DNA from: Drosophila miranda
Taxonomy: Eukaryota; Arthropoda; Insecta; Diptera; Drosophilidae
Assembly (NCBI RefSeq): GCF_003369915.1
Contig: NC_046676.1
Location: 21,434,001-21,498,000, forward strand
Length of the DNA: 64,000 bases
Direction of reading: 5' to 3'
The first letter of the stretch is position 1; every line of letters starts with the position of its first letter. Below the pieces are notes generated by a model. It had not been told where the DNA came from and did no database searches. It saw only the letters and a list, made by a program, of their open reading frames with translations. The position numbers and the translations under genes are program-made. Shown here piece by piece: positions 37,230 through 48,061 of this stretch.

Positions 37230-40200
37230 CTACTCCACGGCAAAGCCACAGGTCTCCTCCACCGCTTGGGTCAGCTTATCGCAGAGCAGCTGATAGTTCT
37301 CGTAAGGCGGCAGATCGATCCGATTGAAGCAGGTGTGCGCCTTGGGCAGGTTCTGTGTGGGAACATCGACGGTGAGGTGGATGGTGAACAGACGTGGCCC
37401 CACCGCACCCGTGGATCCTTGCAGTGCACGGAATCCCTGCAACGGCACCCGTGACGACCCCGTCACAAACTGCAGCAGACGTGCTCGCATCTCAGAGCTG
37501 TACGACTCGACCACCTGCATAAAAAAAATTATTATTTACCAATCTATAAATATAAGGTAAGGACGGTGTCCTTTCGCACCTGCCAGAACCACAGCACTTG
37601 CGTCGTCTCGTTCGTACAGTGCTTCAGTCTCGTATTGTTGCGCCAATCGTTGACATCGATGCTCGAGATGCCGCCAATGACCAATTCCAGTTCCCGCTCA
37701 TCAAACGGTCGCAGCAGATGGTTGGGTATCAGCTCACAGAAACCTGCAAGAGGAGGATTCATTCGGGTATTGATATCAATCTGAGATTTACAATCAGATG
37801 ATGTACTGACCTTTCTGCAGAGCCAGAAACTGCTGTTCGATACCGCGCATGAAGCGATAGTTCACATAGAGCTTAACGTACTCGCGCTTGTTCTCCTCCG
37901 TGACGGGTATGGCGGCGCCGCCAGGCTTCAGTTCGTGCACCACCAGAGCCCCAAAGCTATTGTTCTCCACGCTGAACGTCGACTCGATGATGCCGCTAAT
38001 GTTGCTCTCCCTGCAAAACAAATAGATACACAGGCTTAAAATGTGTCGAGGTAGAGTGAGGACTGATCCACTTACAGCATCCAGGTGAGGCTGCGGTGCA
38101 GCTCGGGATCGACGCCCTCGATGTCGCCCAGCGTGATGGGTTTGTTCAGCAGCTGCTTGTAGAAGGGCGTGGTGAAGCCCCCGTCGAGGCAGTGGCCGTG
38201 GAACACAGCTATGCCCAGGGTGCGGCCCACAAAGTGGAAGTAGGAGAGATGGTCCGGATTCACGCCCGAATCGGGATTGATCTGCAGCGTGTAGTGGTCG
38301 TCGCGACTGTACTGAAACAGACCGTACTGCGGATTGAGCATCTCGCGGGAGAGCAGATGCAGCCACTCGCGGGCCACTCCGCCATAGTCCAGACCCTCCT
38401 CACCCTTGAACTTGACCATCAAACGCTTGCGCATGTCCTTGGCCCGCATCTTCATTATCAGTCTATAGCTCTCCTCGAAAATCTCGTTGCGCGACACCTC
38501 TAGACGGCAGTGGCCGGACTGCGGCTGCATCGTTTGCAGCTCGGTGCGCAGGGCGCGTAGTTTTCCGACCAGATCCCGGCGGTACTTTGGCAGCAAGTCG
38601 GCCCCCTCGAGTAGGCCCTGCGGCAGCCCTTCCGGACAAATGCGATGCGGGGTGTTCGTTATAGTTGTTGCTGTCGTGTTTGCTGCCGTGGAACCTGCGG
38701 CTGCTGCTGTTGGTGGTGGGGCAGGCGCAGGGCCAGGTGCAGCTGGCTGATTGGATGTAGAAGTGGGATTGGGCGCGGACGCGGAAGCCGCCGACGCCGC
38801 TGCTGCTGTCGTGGGCGGTGTGGCAACGCCAGGAGCTGCTGCTCCAGTCGGCGGCACAGGTCCCCGACGAATCAGCTGCAGCAGACTCCCACTGAGACGT
38901 GGATCCGTGAACTGTGTGGTGCGGTTGTTGTGGTCCACAAAATAGACGCGTCCGGAGGCCGTTTTCCTCTGCTCCCAGCCACTGGGCAAAGGACCGATAG
39001 AGTCCAGCGGCAGATGCTGGGTGTCAAAGTCCCGCGGTATCCGCGGATCGTGCCACGTGGACACACCCGTGGGTATGTGATAGAAGTACACCTGGCCCTG
39101 TTGCGTGGTCCGCATCTCGTAGCCGGAGGGCAGGTCCAGAAAGGGACGCGCCGCCTGATTGGCCGCTGCAATGGCGGCCGATGCTAATCTCTGTCCAGAT
39201 CCTCCCCCTCCCCCTCCTGCACTGCCTCCGTGGCGGGTACCGCGCGAGGAGCGACGCCGCGTGGAGGGCTCATCGCCCCCCTGCTGCCGAGAGCTGCGAC
39301 GCTGTGAGCGCTGGCCCGGAGTCGCCGCAGTGTAGGATCTGCCGCCTCCTTGCTGGCTGTTTGCATTCGGACTGTGTACAGTGTTTCCATTGGCAGCGGG
39401 CGTAGCTGCTGCTGGGGATGTGGCAGCATTCGTTGCGGGCGGACTCTGACTCTGGCTCTGATTGTGCCTGGGTGGCGTCGTTGTCCTTGTCGTTGTGTTC
39501 GCTGTCGCTGTCGTTGCTGATGACTCCTCCTGGGTCCAGCCATTGCTGGCACTTTGTGGCTGGGCCGCTTGGAAGCTGCCATTCCCACTCCCTGTCCCAC
39601 TTTGAGCATTCCCATTCACATAGTTCTGCTGACCCGTAGGCGATGTGGACGTGCCCTCGCCGGGAGCATGGGAGCCATGGCCGTGGCCATTCGTTTGATG
39701 CTTTGGCGTTTTCACATGATTCACGTGATTGTCGTTGTTGCTGTGGAGGCGACCCGTCGCCGTCGTTGTCGTCGTCGTGCTGCTGGTGGGCGTGGCCGGT
39801 TCGTTGCCGCAGCGCGTCTCCAAGGTGCGACCGCCGGACGGGGTCGTGGAGGAGGACTTTTTGCCAGGTGTGGTCACGGCCATTGAGGCCATCGGCGTCG
39901 TGGGGCTGGTGTTTTCCTTGCCCACACTGGACAGGATCTCCGTGGAGTGGCGTCGCTCGTCCGACCCCGTCCCAGCCGCCTCTCGATTGCGATTGCCGCC
40001 ATTCAGAAGATTGGTGCAGGTCGTGGAGCGCGTGGGACCCGCCGGCGCCTGCCTATCCCCGTGGCCGTGACTGTTGTTGCCATTGTGGTGGCGCTGTTGC
40101 GGTGATGTGCCGCCGCCGCCCGGCAGCCTGGGTCGGTCCCATTGGGTGGATTTGGTGGCGTGGTTCACATAGTAGATGCGTCCGTTGTCCGTGCGCCGCT

Positions 40201-43200
40201 CCTCCCAGCCCTCGGGCAGACTGTCCTCCGAAGAATCATCCTCGGAGGGTCCCCGCACATCGCCGCTGGGGCCGACAATGGCCAGGGGATTGCCGCTGCT
40301 AGGGCCATCCTTCGACAGCAGCGATATAATAATCTGTCCACGCACCAGCTCATCGTCGTCCGGCGATAGTTTGCCCAAATCCAAGCGTTGAACTGAAAGT
40401 GCAAAGAATTATCATCAGCAAGAACGAACAGAGAGTGACGGAGGGGGATACTTACATCCTGCCCCTTTGAGGCTTTGAATGGTGAAGGCGGGTATCCTCA
40501 CGCAGCCCAGGAAGCCGCTGCCTTTGTGTATCTTTCGCTGATTCCACACGGTTATCGTGATTGCATCGGCCAGGCCCAGGAACAGATCGTAGTGCGCATT
40601 CCATTTGGGGTCCAGCGAGGATTTGCTTATCTCCGTCGAGTACACCTGACCAGTGCCATCCACCTGGACTTTGGCGAAGGGATCGGGGAGGCCTGCAAAC
40701 ACCAAACAATTGAAAGGGGAAATGGAAACGATTAGCCAACGATTCTCCCATTCTGCATTGTCAACAATGATGATAAATGCGTGCGATACGATTGCGTGCC
40801 TAAGATCTGAATGGGAATGGGAATCCATTTAGCACTATTAACCACATATCACCCCATAAATGGCTTATATTTGAATAAATATCTGGTTAATATATCTGAT
40901 CTTTTTAGTTAATTTTCAGCATGCATCGCTTCCAGTTGGTGGGGTTTCTTCTGCTGCTGCTACTGCTGCAGGGATACACGTATTCCCACAGGCATCCTGG
41001 CTTCACACAGCGTCTGCAGATCAATCCACTCTGCCTGGAACTCCAGCAGAGGACAAAGCCAGCATCAGGAGCAGCAGAAATAATCTTCTCTCCCTTGGAG
41101 GAGGACACCACAGAGGCAGATTAATCGCGTGGGGGGAAGCAGCAGAAGCAGTAAAAGTTCCCCTTGTGATTGTGAGGTTCCCTGCGGTTCCAGGCCAGGG
41201 GTTATCTCTCTCGAATAGGGGGCCATCCCCCCGTTGATCGGAATCGTATATAAAAGCAGAAACATTCATCACTTCGCAGCATCATTCTACAGTCCGCAAA
41301 ATGTCTTCCACTTGGCTGAATCTGCTGGGCCTTCTGGTCGCCCTGTTCCTAGCTCTGGCCACAGGAGGAGAAGCCTCACCGTTCAATGAGAACCGCTTCC
41401 GAGCACGCACGCAGCCACGACAAGGATCCATGCCACAGATACCCACCACACCGCCATTCAATCCCTACGGATGAGGCAAACCAACGTTTAAATAAATCTG
41501 AATCTGATTCTGAATCTGAAGAATGCTGCAAACCTAAATATCTGTATATCTTCCGCGCAGATCGAGGCAGTGATTGGGGCCAAGTGTGTCATTTATTAAG
41601 AGGGACAGAAGGGGGGACTTGCGGTTGGTTAGGGGATTGGCGGTTGGGTGTTCCTATCTGCCAATCTCTGCTATCAAATCAGCCAACTTCCCACCCGCTG
41701 TGGCTTCCGCTGCCGCTGCCCCCAACGCTGCTTATCGTCCCACAGGCCCATAGTGTGCCCCGCACGGGGAAACTTGACAAATTAAGCGCACGGGCATTCC
41801 AATCGAATTAAACAATTGGGAGGGAACTACTTGCACGGCTCTCACTGTGTACGTATGTATATCGTATCCGCTGACTCAGTCCGCAGGTAATTAAGAGCAC
41901 AGCCATAGGTGTCCTCGTTTGAGTATCCCCAACCATCGCTTGCCTTGCTCCCGGATACACGAATCCTCCTCGGTATGCCATGCCTTTGTGTCTCGTGTAA
42001 TTTGAGACGGAGACCCCTCGTTGATGTCCATTGCTGTTGTCGCCACACAGCTGTTCGATTGATTTCATGCCACAGAGAACACACACAAAACGAGCCAAGG
42101 CAGACACAATCGAAGATCGTGTGACTTTTGGATACCCTTTCTGGCTTCGATTATGATCCAAAGTCTCAGCAAATCCACTGTTGGCCAGGCTTCTGCAGCG
42201 ACATTCCTCTCATTCAGAATACAAGAGATGCATGTGGTATCTGGAATGCCTGCCAAAGTAAGGGAACCCGAAGCGACACTCACTTCATGGTTGAAGAGCG
42301 CGAAAAGTAAGAAGTGGCGAAGCTTTCGACTGGCGTCAGCCAGTCCGACACATGTCTCGTCCAATTTTCAACCCTATTTGGCTTTACGCTACGTGGCACA
42401 GTGCCCGTTCCCTCAGAGCCCCATTGAAGAGGAAGTTGCACGACTGGCTGCACTTTCACTCGCTGCTGAGGGGGCAGACGAGGCAGGCAGGCGGGAAGGC
42501 AGCCTTGCATAAAGATTGTGCCGTGTGCCGTGTGTCATCTCTTCTTTATTGGATTATTATGTAACAAAACAAACAAAAAACGGAAGCCGTGACATTTAGG
42601 AAGCGGCTGCTGCTGCATCGCATGCCGCGCGCTCCTTGATGCGCTCCTCGATGAGCGGACGGAAGTGACGGATGAGGCCCTGCGGCGGCCAAGATGCCCC
42701 GTCGCCCAGGGCGCAAATGGTGTGGCCCTCGATCTGCTTGGTGATCTCCCACAGCATGTCGATCTCCCCGACGCTGGCCTGCCCGGTCACGAAACGTTGC
42801 ATGATCAGATTCACCCAGTGGAGACCCTCGCGGCAGGGGGTGCACTGGCCGCAGCTCTCGTGCTTGTAGAAGGCGGCCAAACGGGCGATTGCCTTGATGA
42901 CGTCCGTCTGCTTGTTCATCACTATGATAGCGCCGGTGCCCAGGGAGGAGCGCACGGCCATGAGGCCGTCGTAGTCGTGGATGGCCTTGCTGGCGTCCTC
43001 CTTGGGAATGCAGGGCGTGGAGGAGCCGCCTGGGATGATGGCCAGCAGATTGTCCCATCCACCGATGACCCCGCCCGCATGGCGTTCGATTAGCTCACGC
43101 GTGGGCATCGACAACTCCTCCTCGAAGGTGCAAGGCCGCTCCACGTGGCCGGAGATGTTGAAGAGCTTTGTGCCCGAGTTGCGGGTGCGTCCGAAGCTGG

Positions 43201-45357
43201 CGAACCAATTGCCGCCGCGGCGACAGATCGTAGGAGCCACCGACACTGTCTCCACATTGGTCACCGTCGAGGGGCAGCCAAAGACCCCGATGTCCGCCGG
43301 GAAGGGAGGCTTATTGCGCGGCTTGCCCGCCTTCCCCTCAAGCGATTCGATGAGCGATGTCTCCTCGCCGCACACGTAGGCGCCCGCTCCCCGCTGGACA
43401 TAGAGATCGAACTCGAAACCAGAACCGCAGGCGTTCGGCCCCAGGAAGCCCGCCTTGTAAGCCTCCAGGATGGCGTACTGCAGGTTGCAGGCCTCGTTGT
43501 AGAACTCCCCGCGGATGTAGATGTATCCGGTGTTGGCCCCCATCGCACGGCCCGCTATCAGGCAGCCCTCCACCAGCTTGTGCGGATCGTGGCGCAGGAT
43601 CTCGCGGTCCTTGCACGTGCCCGGCTCCCCCTCATCGGCGTTGACCAGCAGAAACTTGGGCCTTCCATCCGGTGGCTTATTCATGAACGACCACTTGAGG
43701 CCGCTCGGGAAGCCGGCACCGCCGCGGCCGCGCAGTCCCGAGGTCTTCATCTCGTTGATGATCCACAGATGACCCTTCTCTAGGATCTCCTTGGTCTTGT
43801 ACCAGTCGCCGCGCTTCATGGCGGCCTTCAGGCGCCAGTCGTGCCGGCCGTACAAATTGGTAAAGATGCGATCGGCATCGGCCAGAGGGCCAAATGTTTT
43901 CTTTGTCTGTGGCGGCGGTGTGCCCGGTGGGAGTTTGCTGGGTGGAAGAGCTCCTGCCTTGCGAGGAGGTGCCCTTTTGGAGGGTCCATCTTTGGCTGGA
44001 GGAGGAGGGCCTGCTGGACCCTTTGCTTTTTGTGCCACTGCAGGCCAATTCTGAGCCAAGCGTCCGCGCGTCTCCCTCTCAACCTTCTTGGCCGCCTTCT
44101 GAAGCACCTCCTCCAGTCGGTCGTCTTCGGTCTCCAGCATCCTCTCGTTGACGTGAAATATGCTTTTGGAATTGTTGAGCGACTCCACCGGGAAGTTGGC
44201 GAGGGGCTTCAATCTGCTGAAATCGAACTTCTTCTTCGTGTCATTGACGATTAGGTCTTCCTTCCGTTTTCCCTGGCGGCTATCAAGTATTTCGAGCAAG
44301 CGGTTCGGTGGCTCCACCTTCTCCTCCTCCACGGGGAATTTCGATGTCGCTGGAGCGGTTATCACGAATGGAAATTTCAATGCCTTTAGTCGCTGCTGCT
44401 TATCGGCACTTTCTTTTGGTTTTTCGTTCAGCTTTTCGCTGGGATTCCTGCCACCTTTGGACCCCTTTCCATCCGCCAAGGTTCTGATGAAAGAAATCTT
44501 GTAATTTTTGGACAGCTGCTGCCGCAGCAGCCCTAAGCGTATCATTTTCGAGATGCTATCTGTTCCGATTTGTGCCGATTAACAAATTGAGTTTATATTT
44601 TGATAAGCAAAAGCCAAGGGCAACTATGCCTGGGGTCAACGAGAGGAAAAACCCACTACGAATCGATTGCTCACAGCCATAGTGTCATAGTCGTATGGTG
44701 ATCTATTTTTATCGTAAAAAACTTAAAGTAGCAAAACTTAAAGTAAAACCCCGAAAGGCACCGTTTTCCAAGGTTTCTCCCACCGATGACAGTGCAGGCA
44801 GTGCGCCTAGGCCATAAAATGTTCGAGTATTTGTCTCAAATCTAATCGGACACTGTCGATAAAACAAAAAGAAACAAAAGGAAGGATGGGAAAAAGAATT
44901 CCCCGCCCCGAATGTAGACCAAGAGCCACCGAGAGACACTGGACTTTTCTATGGATAGATTCCACATTGGAATTATCATGGCTACGATCCCTTCTTTGGG
45001 ATCATACAATATATGTATAGCACTAATATATGCGATGGGTATACTTTTTTAGGCAGTTGTTGGGAAATGCTCAGAGCGTGATTTAAGTGCAGCGATGTGT
45101 AAAAAAAATGTGGACAAGATACGAGAGTGGGGGAAAAAATAATAAATAACAAACAAACAAAATAAGGGGAAAGAAAAATTATGCCTCGTGCCCCAGTGTG
45201 AGTGTGTGTGATGTGAGCCGCAATGAAAGCAAATTAGTAATAATCACTTTTGTTATATCTAAACAGAAAATATATGGAAAAAAGAGCTCAGATATGGCAC
45301 AACGATACAGACAGACAGACAGACAGACGGACAGACATTCACACATTTTATTTGATG

Positions 45358-45388
<31 letters not shown>

Positions 45389-45773
45389 AGGCATATTGCC
45401 GCAATTTGGTGAAAAATTAAAGTAGACAAAAGGAAGTGCTAAATTTAGCAATACTTCATTTCATATGCATATATGTATGTATACTCGTAGATAATGGGAA
45501 AGAGTGTAAGGGAACCACTAGGAAATATGATTTAGAAACACGCGCGGCTCTGAATGGATTTCGATACCAAGAACTCTCCCTAGCAAATAAAAAATACACA
45601 CAAAATAAGTACTCACGAAATAAATCCTTGCGAGCCAAGTTTCGAGCACACAATACTGTAAAACGGAAGAGGGGAATGTTTAGAGCCAACGATCGTTCAT
45701 GTTCGTGCTGTGCAAAAAACTTACTCGTTATTCGAACTTTGTGTGTACCATTGCGACGTGGATAGTTATTCAT
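37230..45773 (-). CDS. Smurf: Smurf HECT-type E3 ubiquitin ligase
   Basis: Seven coding exons, in transcript order 45773-45725, 45655-45617 (only 39 nt), 40692-40456, 40392-38076, 38010-37811, 37743-37580 and 37514-37230. They join in phase to about 1096 aa (family about 1060 in fly). Exons 1-3 encode the C2 domain ([12 protein letters not shown] joining to [13 protein letters not shown]). Exon 4 carries three WW domains at about residues 167-196 (LPEGWEERR), 527-558 (LPSGYEMRT) and 572-604 (LPSGWEQRK), with a long low-complexity linker between the first two. The HECT domain ends with the catalytic cysteine in KAHTCFNRI near residue 1064. Smurf attaches ubiquitin to activated Mad and other partners and so damps BMP/Dpp and Hedgehog signalling. 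The 4.9-kb second intron contains three other genes. An upstream non-coding exon is likely but was not located. Confidence 0.96.
40921..41124 (+). CDS. Small secreted peptide of unknown function
   Basis: This single open frame of 67 codons starts with MHRFQLVG and a Leu-rich signal peptide ([14 protein letters not shown]). The predicted mature part begins near [10 protein letters not shown] and ends acidic (LEEDTTEAD). It lies inside the large Smurf intron on the opposite strand, 180 bp before another small secreted-peptide frame. The bases just before the ATG (TTAATTTTCAG|C) resemble a 3' splice site, so an upstream exon is possible. No polyadenylation signal is evident before the next gene. 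The HRHPG start recalls the HRHQG start of the antifungal peptide metchnikowin, but the rest does not align well. The signal peptide is the main support that it is a gene. Confidence 0.5.
   Translation: MHRFQLVGFLLLLLLLQGYTYSHRHPGFTQRLQINPLCLELQQRTKPASGAAEIIFSPLEEDTTEAD
41154..41163 (-). promoter_or_regulatory. Rel/NF-kB consensus site
   Basis: AAAGTTCCCC reads on the minus strand as GGGGAACTTT, an exact match to GGGRNNYYYY. It lies about 93 bp upstream of the TATA box at 41247 and about 140 bp upstream of the peptide start codon. A GATA-type word (TTATCT, about 41204-41209) lies between them, as in fat-body immune promoters. Confidence 0.5.
41247..41256 (+). promoter_or_regulatory. TATA box of small peptide gene
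   Basis: TATATAAAAG lies 54 bp before the ATG at 41301. It predicts a start site near 41278-41284 (GCATCATTC) and a 5' leader of only about 20 nt. Confidence 0.65.
41301..41474 (+). CDS. Short Pro/Arg-rich secreted peptide, probably immune-induced
   Basis: This single exon encodes 57 aa. Residues 1-25 are a signal peptide ([20 protein letters not shown], ending near GGEA). The mature part starts near [17 protein letters not shown] and ends TTPPFNPYG. It is basic, rich in Pro, Arg and Asn and lacks cysteine, the composition of linear insect antimicrobial or immune-induced peptides. The words SPFN and QPR-x-G also occur in metchnikowin as I remember it. It has its own TATA box, a kB consensus upstream and AATAAA about 20 bp after the stop. 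It lies within the Smurf intron on the opposite strand. Activity is inferred from composition and promoter; a neuropeptide or seminal peptide would look similar. Confidence 0.7.
   Translation: MSSTWLNLLGLLVALFLALATGGEASPFNENRFRARTQPRQGSMPQIPTTPPFNPYG
41475..42595. other. Intronic spacer between the peptide gene and the NDUFV1 paralogue
   Basis: This is part of the Smurf intron. Apart from AATAAA near 41491 that serves the peptide gene, and probable 3' flanking DNA of the NDUFV1-like gene (no clear signal found), I see nothing of note. Confidence 0.5.
42596..44545 (-). CDS. ND-51L1: NDUFV1-like complex I 51-kDa subunit paralogue with long N-terminal extension
   Basis: One uninterrupted 649-codon frame nested in the Smurf intron, on the same strand as Smurf. 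Residues about 217-640 are a full NDUFV1 fold. It has an FMN-binding glycine loop ([10 protein letters not shown], about 273-282) and an NADH/FMN region ([16 protein letters not shown]). All four N3 iron-sulfur ligands are present ([11 protein letters not shown], Cys 565/568/571, and HTICALGDG, Cys 611). NDUFV1 oxidises NADH in the matrix arm of complex I. The first 215 residues are unlike the housekeeping protein: a short presequence-like start, then Lys/Glu-rich and Pro-rich stretches. The lack of introns and nested position suggest a retrocopy; fly paralogues of this type are known as testis-expressed ND-51L genes. The exact symbol is from memory. Confidence 0.9.
   Translation of the reverse strand: MIRLGLLRQQLSKNYKISFIRTLADGKGSKGGRNPSEKLNEKPKESADKQQRLKALKFPFVITAPATSKFPVEEEKVEPPNRLLEILDSRQGKRKEDLIVNDTKKKFDFSRLKPLANFPVESLNNSKSIFHVNERMLETEDDRLEEVLQKAAKKVERETRGRLAQNWPAVAQKAKGPAGPPPPAKDGPSKRAPPRKAGALPPSKLPPGTPPPQTKKTFGPLADADRIFTNLYGRHDWRLKAAMKRGDWYKTKEILEKGHLWIINEMKTSGLRGRGGAGFPSGLKWSFMNKPPDGRPKFLLVNADEGEPGTCKDREILRHDPHKLVEGCLIAGRAMGANTGYIYIRGEFYNEACNLQYAILEAYKAGFLGPNACGSGFEFDLYVQRGAGAYVCGEETSLIESLEGKAGKPRNKPPFPADIGVFGCPSTVTNVETVSVAPTICRRGGNWFASFGRTRNSGTKLFNISGHVERPCTFEEELSMPTRELIERHAGGVIGGWDNLLAIIPGGSSTPCIPKEDASKAIHDYDGLMAVRSSLGTGAIIVMNKQTDVIKAIARLAAFYKHESCGQCTPCREGLHWVNLIMQRFVTGQASVGEIDMLWEITKQIEGHTICALGDGASWPPQGLIRHFRPLIEERIKERAACDAAAAAS
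44546..45616. other. 5' part of the large Smurf intron
   Basis: This contains the upstream region of the NDUFV1-like gene, a TATA-rich stretch near 45005-45030, a CAGA tetramer run near 45309-45328 and a 30-base G run at 45357-45386. No other gene is seen. Confidence 0.55.
45357..45386. repeat. Uninterrupted run of 30 G
   Basis: Thirty consecutive G bases on the plus strand lie in the Smurf intron, about 230 bp from its 39-nt exon. The exact length is likely uncertain because homopolymers are error-prone. Confidence 0.8.
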
Positions 45774-47401
45774 AATTTCCGACTTTTAATTGGTATTGTT
45801 TTGCTTTTGTAAATATAGGTTCATTTATTTTGTATGCCGATTAATTATTTATACGACAATTAGACGGCGCCCAAGCAGCATGTTTGTTTCTCTGGTTGCT
45901 GGTAACGGCGGTGTTGCTGTTTCTGCTGGTGTTGGTAAAGGGATAGGGAGAAGGAGGAGGTGGTGGCGGTGGCGGAGGTGGACGTAGCAAGAAATAATTT
46001 CATTGCCGAAGGTAACTGCTGCTGCTGGCTCTCTCTCTGCTGCTGCCGTTCTTGTTGCTGTTTTTTTCGATAGCCTTGACGCTGGTTTTTGTTGTTATTG
46101 TTGCAGCTGCAATTGCGGTTTTGTGTCATTGTATGCACACACACATATGCATGCTAACAGCGATTTGTTAGTTATTACAAACTGCAATAGAAAGATATCG
46201 ACAAAAAAAGGTTATTTTATCAATAAATTCGCGGTTACAAAACACTTTGATAGGGCCCTTCCGTCTCACTTCTTCTGCTCCAGCAAGGTGAGACAGGTAG
46301 GGGCAGAGTTTGCAGGTAACAAAAAAATATATGCACGAGAACTCACCCGAAATTGTTTTGCTGTTTGCTGTTACCGTTGTTGCTGCTGCTTTGAAAACAA
46401 TTCACACGCACATGTCTCGCTCACACGCACACATCCATACACACTGACGCCCCTCTCTTGCTAAGCAAGGGAATCGAGGCTTAACTTTATTATGTGTTTC
46501 ATAAATTGTATTAAATTAAATACCACTAGGCGTTTAATTAACTTTAATTTAGCTGCTGCTCTTGTATGGGTGCGCCTCGCATTTGCATTCGTATTTGTAC
46601 GGGCGTGTGTGTGTGTTGCAAAAATTTGCAATAATAATCAATTGAGGCAAATTTGGTGGCTCGATTCACTTTAAATTTATTATAAACTACACACATGTGC
46701 TGTGCCTATATGTACACTCGTCTATATGTAGTGCGCTCTATTTCAGCGCGATTGCAATAAATATTCTTTCGTTTTACGCACGGTGAGTGCGAGCGAGCAA
46801 CGGAAGGGAGCCGACGACCGAGGGAGGTACGGAAGGGAGCAAAACCACGAGAATGTGTTTGAAAAGCGCGTGCTATGCTTCTGCTGCCATTCGTTATGGG
46901 TTTTCACTTTTTGATTAGTTAAACTACATTATTAACTGCCAGCTCACTTTTGCGCACGTTTATAAACTAATGTATCGCAGAAATTAGTTCTACGAACGCC
47001 ATTTTTATTGTTGGTGTGTTTCAGTGATGGTAAACGTATTTTATAGGCCTTATTCATCACTTATCACCACTGTTACCAAATCGGCTGTTTTATAGCTAGT
47101 TCTTGGAATTTGTCTATATTCGAACATATGTATTTGCTATCCGGAGTTTTGACTACTTTAAATTGAAAAAATCGATGCCTACAAGCCCGATTTAATAACA
47201 AACTTTATGAAATACACAACATTTTGTTGTATAGTTGAGCTATATTTTAGCATCTTTTCTGCAAAAACAGTTTTTTTTCTTCCGAAAAGATTGGTAGCCC
47301 TGATCACGTTCAAAATTTCCGTGCCGACTTACAACACTTGGAGTAAATAGTTTTTGGCGGCGATTGTTATTTTATATTTTTTATTTAATCTCGTTTCCAT
47401 A
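45774..47401. other. Divergent intergenic region between Smurf and RNase H2C
   Basis: This holds the presumed Smurf 5' UTR and promoter (GCTGCT- and GTTGTT-rich, about 45900-46430) and the upstream region of the RNase H2C gene. A GGTGAGAC donor-like word near 46286 is on the plus strand and is not relevant to Smurf. No extra gene is seen. Confidence 0.5.
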
Positions 47402-47927
47402 ATGTCGATTACCTTGGATTTTAATGGAAAAAACTTGGCTAAAGGCAAGTCCCTGCATATGCACTATTTGCCAGCTAAGATAAGTGGAGATGGGGAAGCA
47501 AATGTGGAGACCTACTTCAACAATTATACACGTGAAGCACCCGAGTACGGATCAGGGATGCTGACCAATGCCTTGCGCGGCTATCCTTTGGTGGGCGAGC
47601 GGATGAAAGTACCGGAAGGTTACAAGGGCCTAGTCCTGCAGGAGACGGAGAAGCCTTTGAGCGAGTCTGCTGACCGTCAATTGCGCCTCACCGGTGTTTT
47701 TGACGAGTTCACCTACTGGAACTACGATAAAGTCCCCTCAAACGGCGATCCCTTCAGACAAGCCATGCTTATGGCAGATGTGGCCAAGGCGGTAAGTACA
47801 GGAAGCGCCAGTGCGACAAATATAAGAGTAATGTCTTTCCTTCCAGCTGTCCGAACCCATAAGCGAGCAAGATTTGGAGGCAGAAATTAGACGAAACCTG
47901 GAAAGCAAAAAGGAAAACGATTCCTAG
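47402..47927 (+). CDS. RNASEH2C: Ribonuclease H2 subunit C
   Basis: Two exons, 47402-47791 and 47847-47927, split at phase 0 by a 55-nt intron (GTAAGT..TTCCAG); 156 aa. The family signature is in the middle: ALRGYPLVGERMKVPEGYKG matches the RNase H2 subunit C pattern (GR-x-L-x-G, then P-x-G-Y-x-G). It precedes a Phe/Trp-containing segment (FDEFTYWNYDKVP). The protein is the small accessory subunit that, with subunit B, supports the catalytic subunit in removing ribonucleotides from nuclear DNA. The ATG at 47402 follows the leader and starts MSITLDF; an in-frame upstream extension has no ATG. The 3' end is about 135 bp from the end of convergent icln. Confidence 0.88.
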
Positions 47928-48061
47928 CTCTTTAGCGCGCTTACAGCGTTTATTATATAATATTCCAAAAGCTAATCAAATATAATCTTAACATTTCATA
48001 CTTTTTAGTCTTCAATTTATATAAGATTTCAAATATAAATACGTTTAGTATCAGTGATGGT

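Noticed and set aside
40415-40828. Starting Smurf at the ATG near 40828
   Set aside because: The sequence before LPDPFAK is intron with a TTTGCAG acceptor; the real N-terminus is encoded by the exons at 45617-45773.
45436-45773. A 105-codon minus-strand frame at the Smurf start taken as one gene
   Set aside because: It is two true Smurf exons (45773-45725 and 45655-45617) read through their introns; splicing restores the C2 domain.
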